From Competibacteraceae bacterium UBA6584 (GTDB lineage: Bacteria; Pseudomonadota; Gammaproteobacteria; Competibacterales; Competibacteraceae): a stretch of 20,362 nt of DNA. Below, piece after piece: positions 6,803-15,465 of the stretch (the first letter of the stretch is position 1; each line of letters starts with the position of its first letter). A program made the translations under genes and the position numbers. Under the pieces are notes generated by a model. The model saw nothing but the letters and a program-made list of their open reading frames with translations. It did not search any database and was not told the DNA's origin. The DNA lies in contig DJIW01000073.1 of NCBI GenBank assembly GCA_002433805.1, forward strand, positions 1 through 20,362. The letters run 5' to 3'.

Positions 6803-7720
6803 TTAGCGCATGTAGTTGAACAAAGAGAGATTTTGGATGCGCACGAAGGATTGTTGCGCGGCTTGCAGGGTAAAAGCTTCCTGGCTCAGTCGGGTGGCGG
6901 CTTCGGCGTAATCGAGGCTGTCGATGGAATTGATCGTTTCTTGCAGGTGGACGGCGAAATCGCCGTTGGCGGATTCCTGAGCCTCCAGCGCGTTGAGCCG
7001 CGAACCGACCTGGGCGCGGACGCCGACCAAATTTTCCAGACCTTGATCCAGTTCGGTGAGGCCGTTGGCCATCACATCATGAAACTGCGGGGACGGCGTT
7101 TCCAGCGCGGCCGCCAATTTGTCCAGGCTGGCAAACACGCCTTTGGTCGGATCGGCGGCATCGACCTGAAACGCCGCGCTTCCCGAATCGCCCACCGCAA
7201 CGTCGAGCGAAGGTCCGGCCTTGATCAAGCGTTGGCCCTGATCGCCGTGATAGCTCGTCTGCTTGTTCGCATCCATGACGAACGGTTGGGTTTGGCTTTT
7301 AAAACCCGCGAATAGATATTCGCCGTTGCCGTCCTTGGTATTGGCCAAACCGACCATTTGTTCCTGAATCTGGCGGACTTGTTTGCCGATGGCCTTGCGG
7401 TCGCTGTCGTTCAAAGTGTCGTTGTTGGCTTGAACCACCAATTCCCGCGTCTGTTGCAACAGCTCGCCCGCATCTCCCAGCACGCTGTCTTCCAGCTTCA
7501 GGCGGCCGTTGGCGAGATCGATATTGCGCTGGTATTGACCGTAGCGGCCGATTTCCTCGTTCAAACTCAACAGCCGCGCGCTGCCGACCGGATCGTCGGC
7601 GTTGGACAGCAGGCGCTGGCCGGTCGCCATCTGCTGTTGCACCTTGTTCAGCGCCACCTGCCGCTCGTTCATGGCCTTGGCGGCTTGTTGGTAGATCTGG
7701 GTGGTGGCGATGCGCAACAT
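6803..7720 (-). CDS. flgL: Flagellar hook-filament junction protein FlgL
   Basis: The protein has 305 residues, normal for FlgL (HAP3). It starts with the flagellin-like N-terminal coiled coil (MLRIATTQIYQQAAKAMNERQ, with the QQQMATGQRLLSNADDPVGSARLL block at about residues 28-51). It ends in the matching C-terminal helix (YAEAATRLSQEAFTLQAAQQSF...NYMR). These two helices pair to form the D0/D1 core that links FlgK to the first flagellin. It is the last gene of the operon. AGGAG lies seven bases before the ATG and overlaps the end of flgK, so translation is coupled. Confidence 0.95.
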   Translation of the reverse strand: MLRIATTQIYQQAAKAMNERQVALNKVQQQMATGQRLLSNADDPVGSARLLSLNEEIGRYGQYQRNIDLANGRLKLEDSVLGDAGELLQQTRELVVQANNDTLNDSDRKAIGKQVRQIQEQMVGLANTKDGNGEYLFAGFKSQTQPFVMDANKQTSYHGDQGQRLIKAGPSLDVAVGDSGSAAFQVDAADPTKGVFASLDKLAAALETPSPQFHDVMANGLTELDQGLENLVGVRAQVGSRLNALEAQESANGDFAVHLQETINSIDSLDYAEAATRLSQEAFTLQAAQQSFVRIQNLSLFNYMR

Positions 7721-7723
7721 GGT

Positions 7724-9358
7724 TTATCTCCTGACCGCATCCAGCAAGGTTTGAATGATGGAATCGCCGACCTGGACCACGCGCGCGGCGGCCTCATAAG
7801 CTTGCTGGTACTTCATCAAGTTGGCCGCTTCCTCGTCGAGATTGACGCCGGAGACGTTATCGCGCGCTTGGGTGGATTGTCCGAGCAACGCCGTTTGCGC
7901 CTTGAGGGACGCGCGCGTGCTGCTGCCCTGGATGCCGACCTCCGCCGTCATTCGGGCTTGCACCTCATGAAAGCTGCTCGACCCGTCCAACAATTTTCGT
8001 TCGGTTTGCAAGCCGGCCAGCGCCAGCGCGTTGCCGTTGTTGCCGACGCCGCCCGTCGCGTCGGCGGCGGCGAACGCGCGCGGATCGGCCATCGCCACCT
8101 TAAAATCCTTCGCGCCATCGCGGGTCGGCTGGATCAGAAACCGGTCGCCGGCGACCGGCGCGCCGCTGAAGGTGATCTGCATTCCGTCTGCGGTCGAGGG
8201 CGGCGACGCGCTGCTCGAAACCATCTTGTTGTCCGACAGCCGCAGCAGGTTGTAGTTGGCGCCGTCGTACTTCAATTCGTAATCGGAAGGCTGCAAAGCG
8301 CCCAGATCGGCGATGGTGACGGTCACAGCGCCGCTGCCGGCGTTGGCGGGGTTGGCCGCCACCTTGGGCGCGGGCGGCGCGAAGAACTGCGCGCCAGGAT
8401 TGCCGTCGAGATCGCGGCCCTGAATATGTTGCTCGTTAAAGGTTTGCGCCACCCCGACCGCCATCAAACCGAGTTTGTTTTGCGCGGGGTCCAGCACCTT
8501 GTTTTGAAAATCCAGCATCCCGCCGATTTCCCCGCCGTTTAAAAAGTCCGCAACGCTGGACGCCGTTTTTTCAAAGCGGATGTCGAGCTTTCCCGGATCG
8601 GTGGTGGAATGAGCCGTTTCCAACGCGCTGGCCTTGACCCCGACCACCAATCCTTGTCCCTTGCCGACGAACACGTTCATGGTCCCGTCATCCTGTATCA
8701 CCGTGCTGACCGGGAGCTTGCGGGACAGATCGTTGACCAGGCGGTCCCGCTGGTCCAGCAAATCCGGCGCGGCGTCGCCGTTGCCTTGCGATTGGGCGAT
8801 GGCTCCGTTGATCTTGGCGATGCCCTCGGCCAGCGCGTTGACTTCGCCGACGGTCTGGCTCAGCGTTTGGTTGACGCCTTCACGCAAGGTCGTCATTTGG
8901 CCGTTCAACTCCCGAAATCGGGACGCCAGCGTTTCGGCCTGACCGAGCAACGCCTGTCGCGCCGGGACCGAGGCCGGGCTGTTGGCCGCATCCTGCACCG
9001 CGCCGAAAAATTGATCGAGCGCCGGAGCCAAGCCGGTTTTGCCGTTGCCGAGCACGCCGTCCAACTGGCTGATCCAGGAATCCAGGGTTTCCGACTGCCC
9101 CACGTTCGAGTTGTGACCGCGCACTTGTTGGGTCAGAAAATCGTCGTAGGCGCGGCTGATCGACTGAACGTTGACGCCGGTGCCGACATAAATCGGATTC
9201 TTGGGGCTGCCGGCGAAAAAGGGCGCGTTGTTGGCCAACTCCACCCGCTGGCGGGAATAACCGGGCGTATTGGCGTTGGCGATGTTGTGGCTGGTGGTAG
9301 CCAAGGCGCGCTGGGAGGCGACCAGCCCCGACAAACCCGTGCGCAAAATATCGACCAT
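7724..9358 (-). CDS. flgK: Flagellar hook-associated protein FlgK
   Basis: This 544-residue protein has the rod/hook-type N-terminus (LRTGLSGLVASQRALATTSHNIANANTPGYSRQRVEL) and the C-terminal VNLDEEAANLMKYQQAYEAAARVVQVGDSIIQTLLDAV helix that define FlgK (HAP1). The middle (residues 320-440) is the variable outer domain. It forms the first junction ring on the hook tip, after FlgE and before FlgL. GGAGGAG lies seven bases before the ATG. A 61-base gap separates it from flgJ; I see no sigma-28 box there, so it is probably read from the operon promoter. Confidence 0.96.
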   Translation of the reverse strand: MVDILRTGLSGLVASQRALATTSHNIANANTPGYSRQRVELANNAPFFAGSPKNPIYVGTGVNVQSISRAYDDFLTQQVRGHNSNVGQSETLDSWISQLDGVLGNGKTGLAPALDQFFGAVQDAANSPASVPARQALLGQAETLASRFRELNGQMTTLREGVNQTLSQTVGEVNALAEGIAKINGAIAQSQGNGDAAPDLLDQRDRLVNDLSRKLPVSTVIQDDGTMNVFVGKGQGLVVGVKASALETAHSTTDPGKLDIRFEKTASSVADFLNGGEIGGMLDFQNKVLDPAQNKLGLMAVGVAQTFNEQHIQGRDLDGNPGAQFFAPPAPKVAANPANAGSGAVTVTIADLGALQPSDYELKYDGANYNLLRLSDNKMVSSSASPPSTADGMQITFSGAPVAGDRFLIQPTRDGAKDFKVAMADPRAFAAADATGGVGNNGNALALAGLQTERKLLDGSSSFHEVQARMTAEVGIQGSSTRASLKAQTALLGQSTQARDNVSGVNLDEEAANLMKYQQAYEAAARVVQVGDSIIQTLLDAVRR

Positions 9359-9419
9359 GAATCAGCTCCTCCGGCCCTCAAGACCGCTGAAATCGCGAGT
9401 GCGGCCGGTCATGACGCGG

Positions 9420-10424
9420 CTACCCCTTATCCGGGGATATCGGCTGAATCAGCGCCGACTTTAGGGCTCCCAAAGCTTCATCGAAGGCCGGGCCGTTCAT
9501 CAGGCCCTGAATCTTGCGGGCATAACGCGGATCGGTGGCGTAGCCAGCCTGTTGCAGCTCGCGCAAATAGGCCCCTCCATCCTTAACCGAATTCAGGGCC
9601 TCGGCATAACGCGGGTTGACCTGCAAGAACCGCACGTAATCGTTGAAGCTGTCGGCATAGGACGGATAAGCCCGAAATCCGTCTTTCAAGCGGACCGCCA
9701 CGCCGTTGACGAATTCGAAGGTCGAATTGACCACCCGCTCGCCTTCCCAGCCTCGGCTCGCCTTGATGCCGAACAGATTGTGGCTGGTGCGGCCGTCGGC
9801 GAAACGCGGCACCGAACGACCCCACGCGGTTTCGTGCGCGGCCTGGGCGATCAGCACTTCGGGCGCGACGCCCAAGCGTCGGGCGGCTTCCTGGGCGTGC
9901 GGCCACATCCGCCGCACGAACGCCACCGGCGATCCGGGTTTGAACGGCCCGTCGCTGATCGGCTGGGGAGGGGTCTCGGTCTGAAAGGGCGTAGGTTTTG
10001 CCGGCGTCGCGGCGGCGGGCATCGCCACGTTGGAGCGGATGCGTTCCACCTGCGTCAAGGTGGCCAGCGGATCGCCGACGATTTCTGGCGAGGTCGGGCG
10101 CGCCGGCGGGTTGACGCCCTCGGCGCCCAGTTGCCGGGCGATGGTGTCGGCCAAGCCGAGCTTGCCTTGCTTGGCCATGCTGAGCGCGATCTGCTGGTCG
10201 TAGAGATCCCGGTAGAGCCGGGTCTGATCGCTGTCCATGATTCCGCCGTCCTCGCTCGGACTGGCGGCCCGCATGCTTTTTAGCATCATCTGGATAAACA
10301 CCGCCTCGAACTGCTTGGCAGCTTCCCGAGTCGCCTCGGGCGAATCCTGCCGGGCTTGCTGGCGCAGGCCGGCCAAACCCCGCGTATCGGTGTAGATGAA
10401 GGCTGATTCCGCCGCCGCGACCAT
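9420..10424 (-). CDS. flgJ: Flagellar rod assembly protein/muramidase FlgJ
   Basis: This 334-residue protein has two domains. Residues 28-100 are the rod-binding domain (AAKQFEAVFIQMMLKSMR and DQQIALSMAKQGKLGLADTI). After a Pro/Thr-rich linker (105-160), residues 165-325 are a glucosaminidase-family peptidoglycan hydrolase. That domain has the catalytic Glu198 in IAQAAHETAWGRS, the HNLFGIK motif (215-221) and the YADSFNDYVRFL segment. The protein works in the periplasm, opening the murein so the rod can pass while capping its growth. The start has AGGA eight bases upstream and lies ten bases after the SPOR gene stop. The two-domain form is normal for beta- and gammaproteobacteria. Confidence 0.95.
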   Translation of the reverse strand: MVAAAESAFIYTDTRGLAGLRQQARQDSPEATREAAKQFEAVFIQMMLKSMRAASPSEDGGIMDSDQTRLYRDLYDQQIALSMAKQGKLGLADTIARQLGAEGVNPPARPTSPEIVGDPLATLTQVERIRSNVAMPAAATPAKPTPFQTETPPQPISDGPFKPGSPVAFVRRMWPHAQEAARRLGVAPEVLIAQAAHETAWGRSVPRFADGRTSHNLFGIKASRGWEGERVVNSTFEFVNGVAVRLKDGFRAYPSYADSFNDYVRFLQVNPRYAEALNSVKDGGAYLRELQQAGYATDPRYARKIQGLMNGPAFDEALGALKSALIQPISPDKG

Positions 10425-10434
10425 GCGCGCTTTC

Positions 10435-11268
10435 CTAACGCAACTTGACCTGAATCTCGTCGAAACGCCGGATCCAGGGTTTGATGGAAGGCGCGCTGGC
10501 GGTCAGTTTACCGGCGGCGGCTTGCGCCGAGGCGACGTCCGAATAATCGCCCGCGACCAGGGAATACCAAGGACCGGAGCGGCTGCCGGTCGAGTAATAC
10601 GCCTGCGGTTCGGTCGAGCCCGTCGCCGCCGCAATCGCTCTGAGCGTGTCCAGGCTCTTGCCGCTGTAAAGCTGCACGGTGTAGCGCTTCGGGTCGCGGG
10701 CCTTTAACCAGCTTGCATCCTGAAGATCGCTCACGGCGGCCGGTTCGGAAGCAGCAGCGGTTTCAGCCGGGGGCGCGGCGGCAACCGGCGGGCTGCTCGG
10801 CTTCTCCACGCTGGGCGCGGGTTTGGCTTCCGCCGCCAGCAGCGCCGCCTCGGGCGAGTGCGGCGGCGCGGACGCTGGCGCGGTAGCCGGCGGCGCGGCG
10901 GGCGATGCGGCCGACGGCTGCCGTGCTTCGGGACTCGGCTCGCCGTGGGGCGCATCCAGTTTCGCCGCCGATCCCGCCAGATGCGGCGGATCGGCCACGA
11001 GGGCGGCGGGTTTCGGCGACGCGGCGACCGGTTCGACGGCACGTTCCGGAGGGGCGCTCGCCGGCGGCGGCTCGACATGGGCGGGCGCGGCCGGAAGCGC
11101 GGGCTTGATCGGCGCGGCGCGAAAGTGGGCCACCTCGGCGGCGGTTTCGGCGGACGGACTGTTCGAATCCATCATCAGTTTGATGGCGACCGCTTGCAGG
11201 CCGAGCGCGGCCAGCAAGGTAGCGGCCAGCAGCGAGGGAATTTTCCAGTTGACGGCAGCCATGGGCAT
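10435..11268 (-). CDS. SPOR-domain membrane protein in the flagellar operon
   Basis: The protein has 277 residues. A short cytoplasmic N-terminus and one transmembrane helix (about residues 11-32) are followed by a long low-complexity Ala/Pro/Glu-rich linker (residues 40-183). A C-terminal SPOR-like domain (about 187-276) shows RYTVQLYSGKSLDTLRAIA, WYSLVAGDYSDVASAQAA and SIKPWIRRFDEIQ, close to the DamX/DedD style. SPOR domains bind glycan strands stripped of peptides, as found at division sites. Placement between flgI (P ring) and flgJ (murein hydrolase) suggests a role where the rod or P ring crosses the peptidoglycan; this is inference. The first ATG (11268) is two bases after the flgI stop and a second in-frame ATG is at 11262. 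Neither has a clear Shine-Dalgarno, so translation is probably coupled. Confidence 0.8.
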   Translation of the reverse strand: MPMAAVNWKIPSLLAATLLAALGLQAVAIKLMMDSNSPSAETAAEVAHFRAAPIKPALPAAPAHVEPPPASAPPERAVEPVAASPKPAALVADPPHLAGSAAKLDAPHGEPSPEARQPSAASPAAPPATAPASAPPHSPEAALLAAEAKPAPSVEKPSSPPVAAAPPAETAAASEPAAVSDLQDASWLKARDPKRYTVQLYSGKSLDTLRAIAAATGSTEPQAYYSTGSRSGPWYSLVAGDYSDVASAQAAAGKLTASAPSIKPWIRRFDEIQVKLR

Positions 11269-11270
11269 TT

Positions 11271-12368
11271 TTAGATCACGATCAGTTCGGCTTTAAGCGC
11301 GCCAGCCGCTTTGAGCGCTTCCAGGATGGCGACCAAATCGCTGGGCGACGCGCCCACCTGGTTGACCGCTCGGACGATATCGTCCAGCGCGATGCCGGGG
11401 TTGAACAAAAACATCGGTTTCTTTTCCTGATCGACCGCGATGGTCGCATTCGGCACCACCACAGTCTGACCCCGCGACAGCGGCGCGGGCTGGCTGACCT
11501 TGGGGTCCGCGGCGATGGTGACGGTCATGTTACCGTGCGAAACGGCGGCCGGTCCGACTTTCACATTCTGCCCGATCACTATCGTGCCGGTGCGGGAGTT
11601 GACGATGACCTTAGCGGCGGTCTGCGCCGGCACCACCTCGATATTCTCCAACACCGAAATCAAGCTGACCCGCTGGTTGCGCTCGGCCGGCCCGCGCACC
11701 TGAATCGAGGTCGCATCGATCGCCTGGGCGACATCGCCGCCCAGCGTCTTGTTGACCGCCTCGACGATGCGCTCGGCCGTGGTGAAATCGGCCTGCCGCA
11801 AGTTCAACACGATAGGGCCTTCCTTACCAAAGGTGTCGGGAACCTGACGCTCCACCGTCGCGCCGTTGGGAATGCGGCCGGCGCTGGGCACGTTAATGGT
11901 GATCTTCGACTCGCCTGCTTCCGCGCCGAGGCCGCCGACCACCACGTTCCCTTGTGCTATTGCATAGATCGCGCCATCCACGCCTTTCAACGGGGCCATC
12001 ATCAAGCTGCCCCCGCGCAGGCTCTTGGCGTTGCCGATGGAGGAAACGGTGACGTCGATAGTTTGGCCGGGCTTGGCAAAGGGCGGCAGTTCGGCTTGCA
12101 AGGAAACGGCGGCGACGTTTTTCAATTGCAAGTTGACCTCCGGGGGGATGGTGACGCCCAGATTGGACAACATGCTTTTCAGGCTTTTGACCGTAAACGG
12201 CGTTTGCGTGGTTTGATCGCCGGTGCCGGTGAGCCCGACCACCAGGCCGTAGCCGACCAATTGATTGTTGCGAACCCCGGCGATGGTGACCAGATCCTTG
12301 ATGCGCTCGGCCCCGGCGCACTGCATCGCCAGGGCCAGCAGCAAAAACAGCGAAAGACGGCGGAGCAT
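11271..12368 (-). CDS. flgI: Flagellar P-ring protein FlgI
   Basis: This 365-residue protein has a signal peptide (MLRRLSLFLLLALAMQCAGA) followed at once by ERIKDLVTIAGVRNNQLVGYGLVVGLTGTGD, the hallmark of FlgI. The C-terminal block (GIALDDIVRAVNQVGASPSDLVAILEALKAAGALKAELIVI) is also typical. It builds the P ring around the rod in the peptidoglycan layer, with FlgA as its chaperone. The frame is open far upstream into flgH, but ATG 12368 has AGGA seven bases before it and gives the export signal, so the longer reading is an artefact. It lies 23 bases after flgH. Confidence 0.96.
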   Translation of the reverse strand: MLRRLSLFLLLALAMQCAGAERIKDLVTIAGVRNNQLVGYGLVVGLTGTGDQTTQTPFTVKSLKSMLSNLGVTIPPEVNLQLKNVAAVSLQAELPPFAKPGQTIDVTVSSIGNAKSLRGGSLMMAPLKGVDGAIYAIAQGNVVVGGLGAEAGESKITINVPSAGRIPNGATVERQVPDTFGKEGPIVLNLRQADFTTAERIVEAVNKTLGGDVAQAIDATSIQVRGPAERNQRVSLISVLENIEVVPAQTAAKVIVNSRTGTIVIGQNVKVGPAAVSHGNMTVTIAADPKVSQPAPLSRGQTVVVPNATIAVDQEKKPMFLFNPGIALDDIVRAVNQVGASPSDLVAILEALKAAGALKAELIVI

Positions 12369-12391
12369 GGGCGGTTCCTCGGAGCGGACGG

Positions 12392-13072
12392 TCAAAACGG
12401 CCACAGCGGGCTCAGGAAAAAGCGGCCGAGCCAGCCGACCGTGTTGGCGTCCGCCAGCGCGCCGTTGCCGGCGTAGGTGATCTTGGCGTCGGCCACCCGG
12501 CTGGAGATGATCGAATTGTCGGAGGCGATGTCCTCGGGGCGGATGATGCCGGAAATCTGCACCACTTCCTCGCCTTGGTTGAGGGTCAACATTTTTTCGC
12601 CGCGAATGGCCAAATTGCCGTTGGGATAGACGCCGGTTACCACCGCCGAGATATTGCCGGTCAGGCTGTTGCTTTGATCGCTGCTGCCCTCGCCGCCCAG
12701 CTCGCGCTCGCCGCCGACGCTCGCGTTCAGCCGCAGCGCCCCGGCGCTGAACGGCGCGCCGAGCAGCACCGGATTTTTGAGGTCGATCTCGCTGCTTTTG
12801 TTGACGCTGGTGGTGGCCGATTTGGTGGCGGCGGTTTGCTCGACCAGCCGGATGACCACGGTATCGCCGATCCGCCGCGCGGTGCGGTCCTCGAACAGCC
12901 GCATGTCCGCGCCGGCCTGATAAATCGTGCCCGACTGTCGGGAACTCGGGTCGGCGGGCTCGGCCAGCGGCATCACCTGCGGCGTCACCGGCTTGAAGTT
13001 GTATTGCGGGGCCAGCCCGCTGCATCCTGTCAGCAACAGAACGAGCGCGAGCGCGGCGGAGGGTTTGTTCAT
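12392..13072 (-). CDS. flgH: Flagellar L-ring lipoprotein FlgH
   Basis: This 226-residue protein has a lipoprotein signal ending in LLLTGC (Cys17 would be lipidated). It continues with GTIYQAGADMRLFEDRTARRIGDTVVIRLVEQTAA, and its C-terminal half contains LAIRGEKMLTLNQGEEVVQISGIIRPEDIASDN, both diagnostic of FlgH. It forms the outer-membrane L ring, the outer half of the bushing built with FlgI. The ATG is six bases past the flgG stop and has no clear Shine-Dalgarno, which suggests coupling to flgG translation. Confidence 0.96.
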   Translation of the reverse strand: MNKPSAALALVLLLTGCSGLAPQYNFKPVTPQVMPLAEPADPSSRQSGTIYQAGADMRLFEDRTARRIGDTVVIRLVEQTAATKSATTSVNKSSEIDLKNPVLLGAPFSAGALRLNASVGGERELGGEGSSDQSNSLTGNISAVVTGVYPNGNLAIRGEKMLTLNQGEEVVQISGIIRPEDIASDNSIISSRVADAKITYAGNGALADANTVGWLGRFFLSPLWPF

Positions 13073-13078
13073 GGCGGC

Positions 13079-13864
13079 TTATAGATTGTTGTTGACGTAT
13101 TGCAACATCTGATCGGTGGTGGCGATGGCCTTCGAGTTCATTTCATAGGCGCGTTGGGTTTCGATCATGTCCACCAATTCCTCCACCACGTTGACGTTGG
13201 AGGTTTCCAGCGACCCCTGGGCAATCGTGCCCACCCCGTTCGCGCCCGGCTGGCCGGTCTGCGGCGAGCCGCTGGCGGCCGATTCCAAAAACAGGTTGCC
13301 GCCGGCGGCTTGCAAGCCGGCGGGATTGACGAAATCGGCCAGTTGTAGGGTGCCGATCTGATTGGGTTTCGGGTCGTTGGGAAGCTGCGCGCTGATCGTG
13401 CCGTCGCTGCTGATGGTGACGGTCTGCGCGTTGCCCGGCACGGTGATTTCCGGTTGCAATAGATAACCGTTAGAGGTAACGAGCTGGCCGTCGGCGTTGA
13501 TTTGAAAAGAACCGTCGCGGGTATAGGCCGCCGTGCCGTCGGGTAATTGCACCTGAAAGAAGCCCCGGCCGTTGATCGCCATATCCAGCTTGTTACCGGT
13601 TTGCACCAGATTGCCTTGGGTAAAAATCTTGGCGGTGGAGACGGCGCGTACTCCGGTGCCGAGCATCAAGCCGGAAGGCAGTTGGGTGTTTTGCGAGCTT
13701 TGACTGCCGACCTGGCGCACGTTTTGGTAGAGCAAATCCTCGAACTGGGCGCGGCCGCGCTTGAAGCCGGTGGTGCTGGAGTTGGCCAGATTGTTGGTGA
13801 TCACCGCCATGCGCGTCTGTTGGGCGTCGAGGCCGGTTTTGGCGGTCCATAAAGCGGAAGTCAT
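13079..13864 (-). CDS. flgG: Flagellar distal rod protein FlgG
   Basis: This 261-residue protein has the standard FlgG length. The N-terminal rod motif is LDAQQTRMAVITNNLANSSTTGFKRGRAQFEDLLYQ, and the C-terminus (SLETSNVNVVEELVDMIETQRAYEMNSKAIATTDQMLQYVNNNL) is that of FlgG rather than FlgE or FlgF. It makes the distal rod that passes through the P and L rings. TAGGAG precedes the ATG by nine bases and includes the TAG stop of flgF, so the two genes are tightly coupled. Confidence 0.96.
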   Translation of the reverse strand: MTSALWTAKTGLDAQQTRMAVITNNLANSSTTGFKRGRAQFEDLLYQNVRQVGSQSSQNTQLPSGLMLGTGVRAVSTAKIFTQGNLVQTGNKLDMAINGRGFFQVQLPDGTAAYTRDGSFQINADGQLVTSNGYLLQPEITVPGNAQTVTISSDGTISAQLPNDPKPNQIGTLQLADFVNPAGLQAAGGNLFLESAASGSPQTGQPGANGVGTIAQGSLETSNVNVVEELVDMIETQRAYEMNSKAIATTDQMLQYVNNNL

Positions 13865-13876
13865 GGTGGTGCGCTC

Positions 13877-14620
13877 CTATTCCAGACGCAGCAGTTGGTT
13901 GGTGGCGCTGGAGTTGTCTTCAGCGACCTTCATCATCTTGATTTGTACTTCAAAACGGCGGGAGGATTCGATCATGTTCACCAGCGCCTCGGCGGCGTTG
14001 ACGTTGCTGCTTTCCAGCGCGCCGCCCAGCACGCGAACCGCGGCGTCCGGGGCGAGCGGTTGGCCGTCGCGGGGCCGCATCAAGCCGGATTCATCCTTGT
14101 ACAGCGCGCCGGCGGCGGGCTTGACCAGCTTGATCCGATCGATTTCCGCCAGATTGGTCGAGCCTTCGCCGATCGGGCGGATGGAAATCGCGCCGCTCGC
14201 GCCGATTTCGATTTTTTCGGCCGGCGGGATGGAGATGGGACCGCCGTTGCCCAATACCGGCTGGCCTTCCATGGTGGTCAGCAACCCGTTGGCGTTTACC
14301 TGCAAATCGCCGGCTCGGGTGTAGGCTTCCTTGCCGTCCGCGCCTTGCACCGCGATCCAGCCTTCGCCTTGCACGGCGACATCCAGTTCGCGGCCGGTCG
14401 TCATCACGTGGCCGAGCCGCAGGTCGGTGCCCGAACGTTCGGCCATGGCGTACGCGCGAGTCGGCAATCCCTGATCGCCGAACACCGGCATGCTGCGAAA
14501 ATCGGCCACGTCCTGCCGGAACCCGGTGGTATTGGCGTTGGCCAAGTTCTGACTGACCAGGGCTTGCGCCCGCAGGGTTTCCCGAGCGCCGGTCATTGAG
14601 ACGTACAGCAGGCGGTCCAT
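13877..14620 (-). CDS. flgF: Flagellar proximal rod protein FlgF
   Basis: This 247-residue protein begins MDRLLYVSMTGARETLRAQALVSQNLANANTTGFRQDVADFRSM, the typical FlgF opening, and ends with GALESSNVNAAEALVNMIESSRRFEVQIKMMK. The middle shows ELDVAVQGEGWIAVQ. It occupies the proximal rod between FlgC and FlgG. The Shine-Dalgarno (GGAG) is about eleven bases upstream. The gene follows the extra hook-like gene by 19 bases and leads directly into flgG. Confidence 0.94.
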   Translation of the reverse strand: MDRLLYVSMTGARETLRAQALVSQNLANANTTGFRQDVADFRSMPVFGDQGLPTRAYAMAERSGTDLRLGHVMTTGRELDVAVQGEGWIAVQGADGKEAYTRAGDLQVNANGLLTTMEGQPVLGNGGPISIPPAEKIEIGASGAISIRPIGEGSTNLAEIDRIKLVKPAAGALYKDESGLMRPRDGQPLAPDAAVRVLGGALESSNVNAAEALVNMIESSRRFEVQIKMMKVAEDNSSATNQLLRLE

Positions 14621-14639
14621 GGTTCAGTGCTCTCCGGCG

Positions 14640-15392
14640 TCAGCGGATGTTGATGATGGTTTGAACCATGTTGTTGCCGGCGGTAATGGTCTGGGCATTG
14701 GCCTGAAAATCGCGCTGGGCGACGATCATGTCCACCAGTTGCTCGGTGATGTCGACGTTGGAAGCTTCCAGCATTCCGCTGCTGACCAAGCCCATTCCTC
14801 CGCTGCCCGGCGTGCTGTTGATCACTGCTCCCGCCTCGGGCGTTGCCGCCCACTGGGTGTCGCCCACCCGCTTGAGGCCGTCGACATTCGGAAAATTGGC
14901 CATGCCGACCTGAAGCGGCGTGGTCGCCGCGCCGGTGCTATCGAACGCGATGATATTGCCGTTTTTATCGACATTGATATCGGTCCAGGGCCCCGTGCCG
15001 CTGAGCTGCAAGTCGGCCGCGCCGGTTTTATCCTGCACGCGCTGGCCGAGGTTGTTGACGATGAATCCGTCCTTGTCGGGATGGAAGTTTCCGGCACGGG
15101 TGTAGGCCGTGCCCGAAGGATCCTTAACGATGAAAAAGCCGTTGCCGTTGATCGCCAAATCCAAGGCGTTTCCGGTCATCTCGGGATTGCCTTGCAAAAA
15201 CTCCTGATCGATGTTTTGCGTTCTAACGCCGAGGCCAGGATGGATGCCTGCCGCATTGCTGTCCACCAGATCGCCGAATTCGGCGCGACCGCTCTTGAAG
15301 CCCGTGGTGCTGACGTTGGCCACGTTTTGCGAAACCACTTGCAGATGCGTGTTGGCCGCTTTGAGGCCCGTCAAACCGATGCTCATAACCAT
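14640..15392 (-). CDS. Additional FlgE-like hook/basal-body protein (short paralog)
   Basis: This 250-residue protein contains both ends of the hook/rod fold: LTGLKAANTHLQVVSQNVANVSTTGFKSGRAEFGDLV at the start and EASNVDITEQLVDMIVAQRDFQANAQTITAGNNMVQTIINIR at the end. Both ends match FlgE from this operon (GFKSxRAEFGD and AQRxFQANAQ) better than FlgF or FlgG. The central hook domains are missing: the core goes from LDLAINGNGFFIVKD (78-91) through a small beta domain to the C-terminal helix. FlgF and FlgG are both present separately downstream, so this is an extra gene and not a misnamed rod protein. It starts at ATG 15392, with AAGGA eight bases upstream. Likely roles are a hook-rod adaptor or minor hook subunit; this is inference. 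Confidence 0.85.
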   Translation of the reverse strand: MVMSIGLTGLKAANTHLQVVSQNVANVSTTGFKSGRAEFGDLVDSNAAGIHPGLGVRTQNIDQEFLQGNPEMTGNALDLAINGNGFFIVKDPSGTAYTRAGNFHPDKDGFIVNNLGQRVQDKTGAADLQLSGTGPWTDINVDKNGNIIAFDSTGAATTPLQVGMANFPNVDGLKRVGDTQWAATPEAGAVINSTPGSGGMGLVSSGMLEASNVDITEQLVDMIVAQRDFQANAQTITAGNNMVQTIINIR

Positions 15393-15465
15393 GATCGTGA
15401 TCCTTCCACCGGCTAGGCCGGATTTTGTTGAAATTTTTTATCGCCCCAAGCGGCTGCTGTTCGCC

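Noticed and set aside
7358..8542. 394-residue plus-strand frame antisense to flgL and flgK
   Set aside because: High GC at third positions creates long open frames opposite real genes; it lacks domains and a ribosome site.
11535..12476. Long plus-strand frame opposite flgI
   Set aside because: It is the antisense shadow of a well-recognised FlgI sequence.
12369..13025. N-terminal extension of flgI through flgH
   Set aside because: The extension is Arg/Gln-rich and lies out of frame over flgH; ATG 12368 has a ribosome site and gives a signal peptide.
15408..15432. CCGGC-CTA-GCCGG type hairpin near a T-rich stretch between flgE and the extra hook-like gene
   Set aside because: In the direction of transcription (minus strand) the hairpin is not followed by a U tract, so it is not a terminator for this operon.
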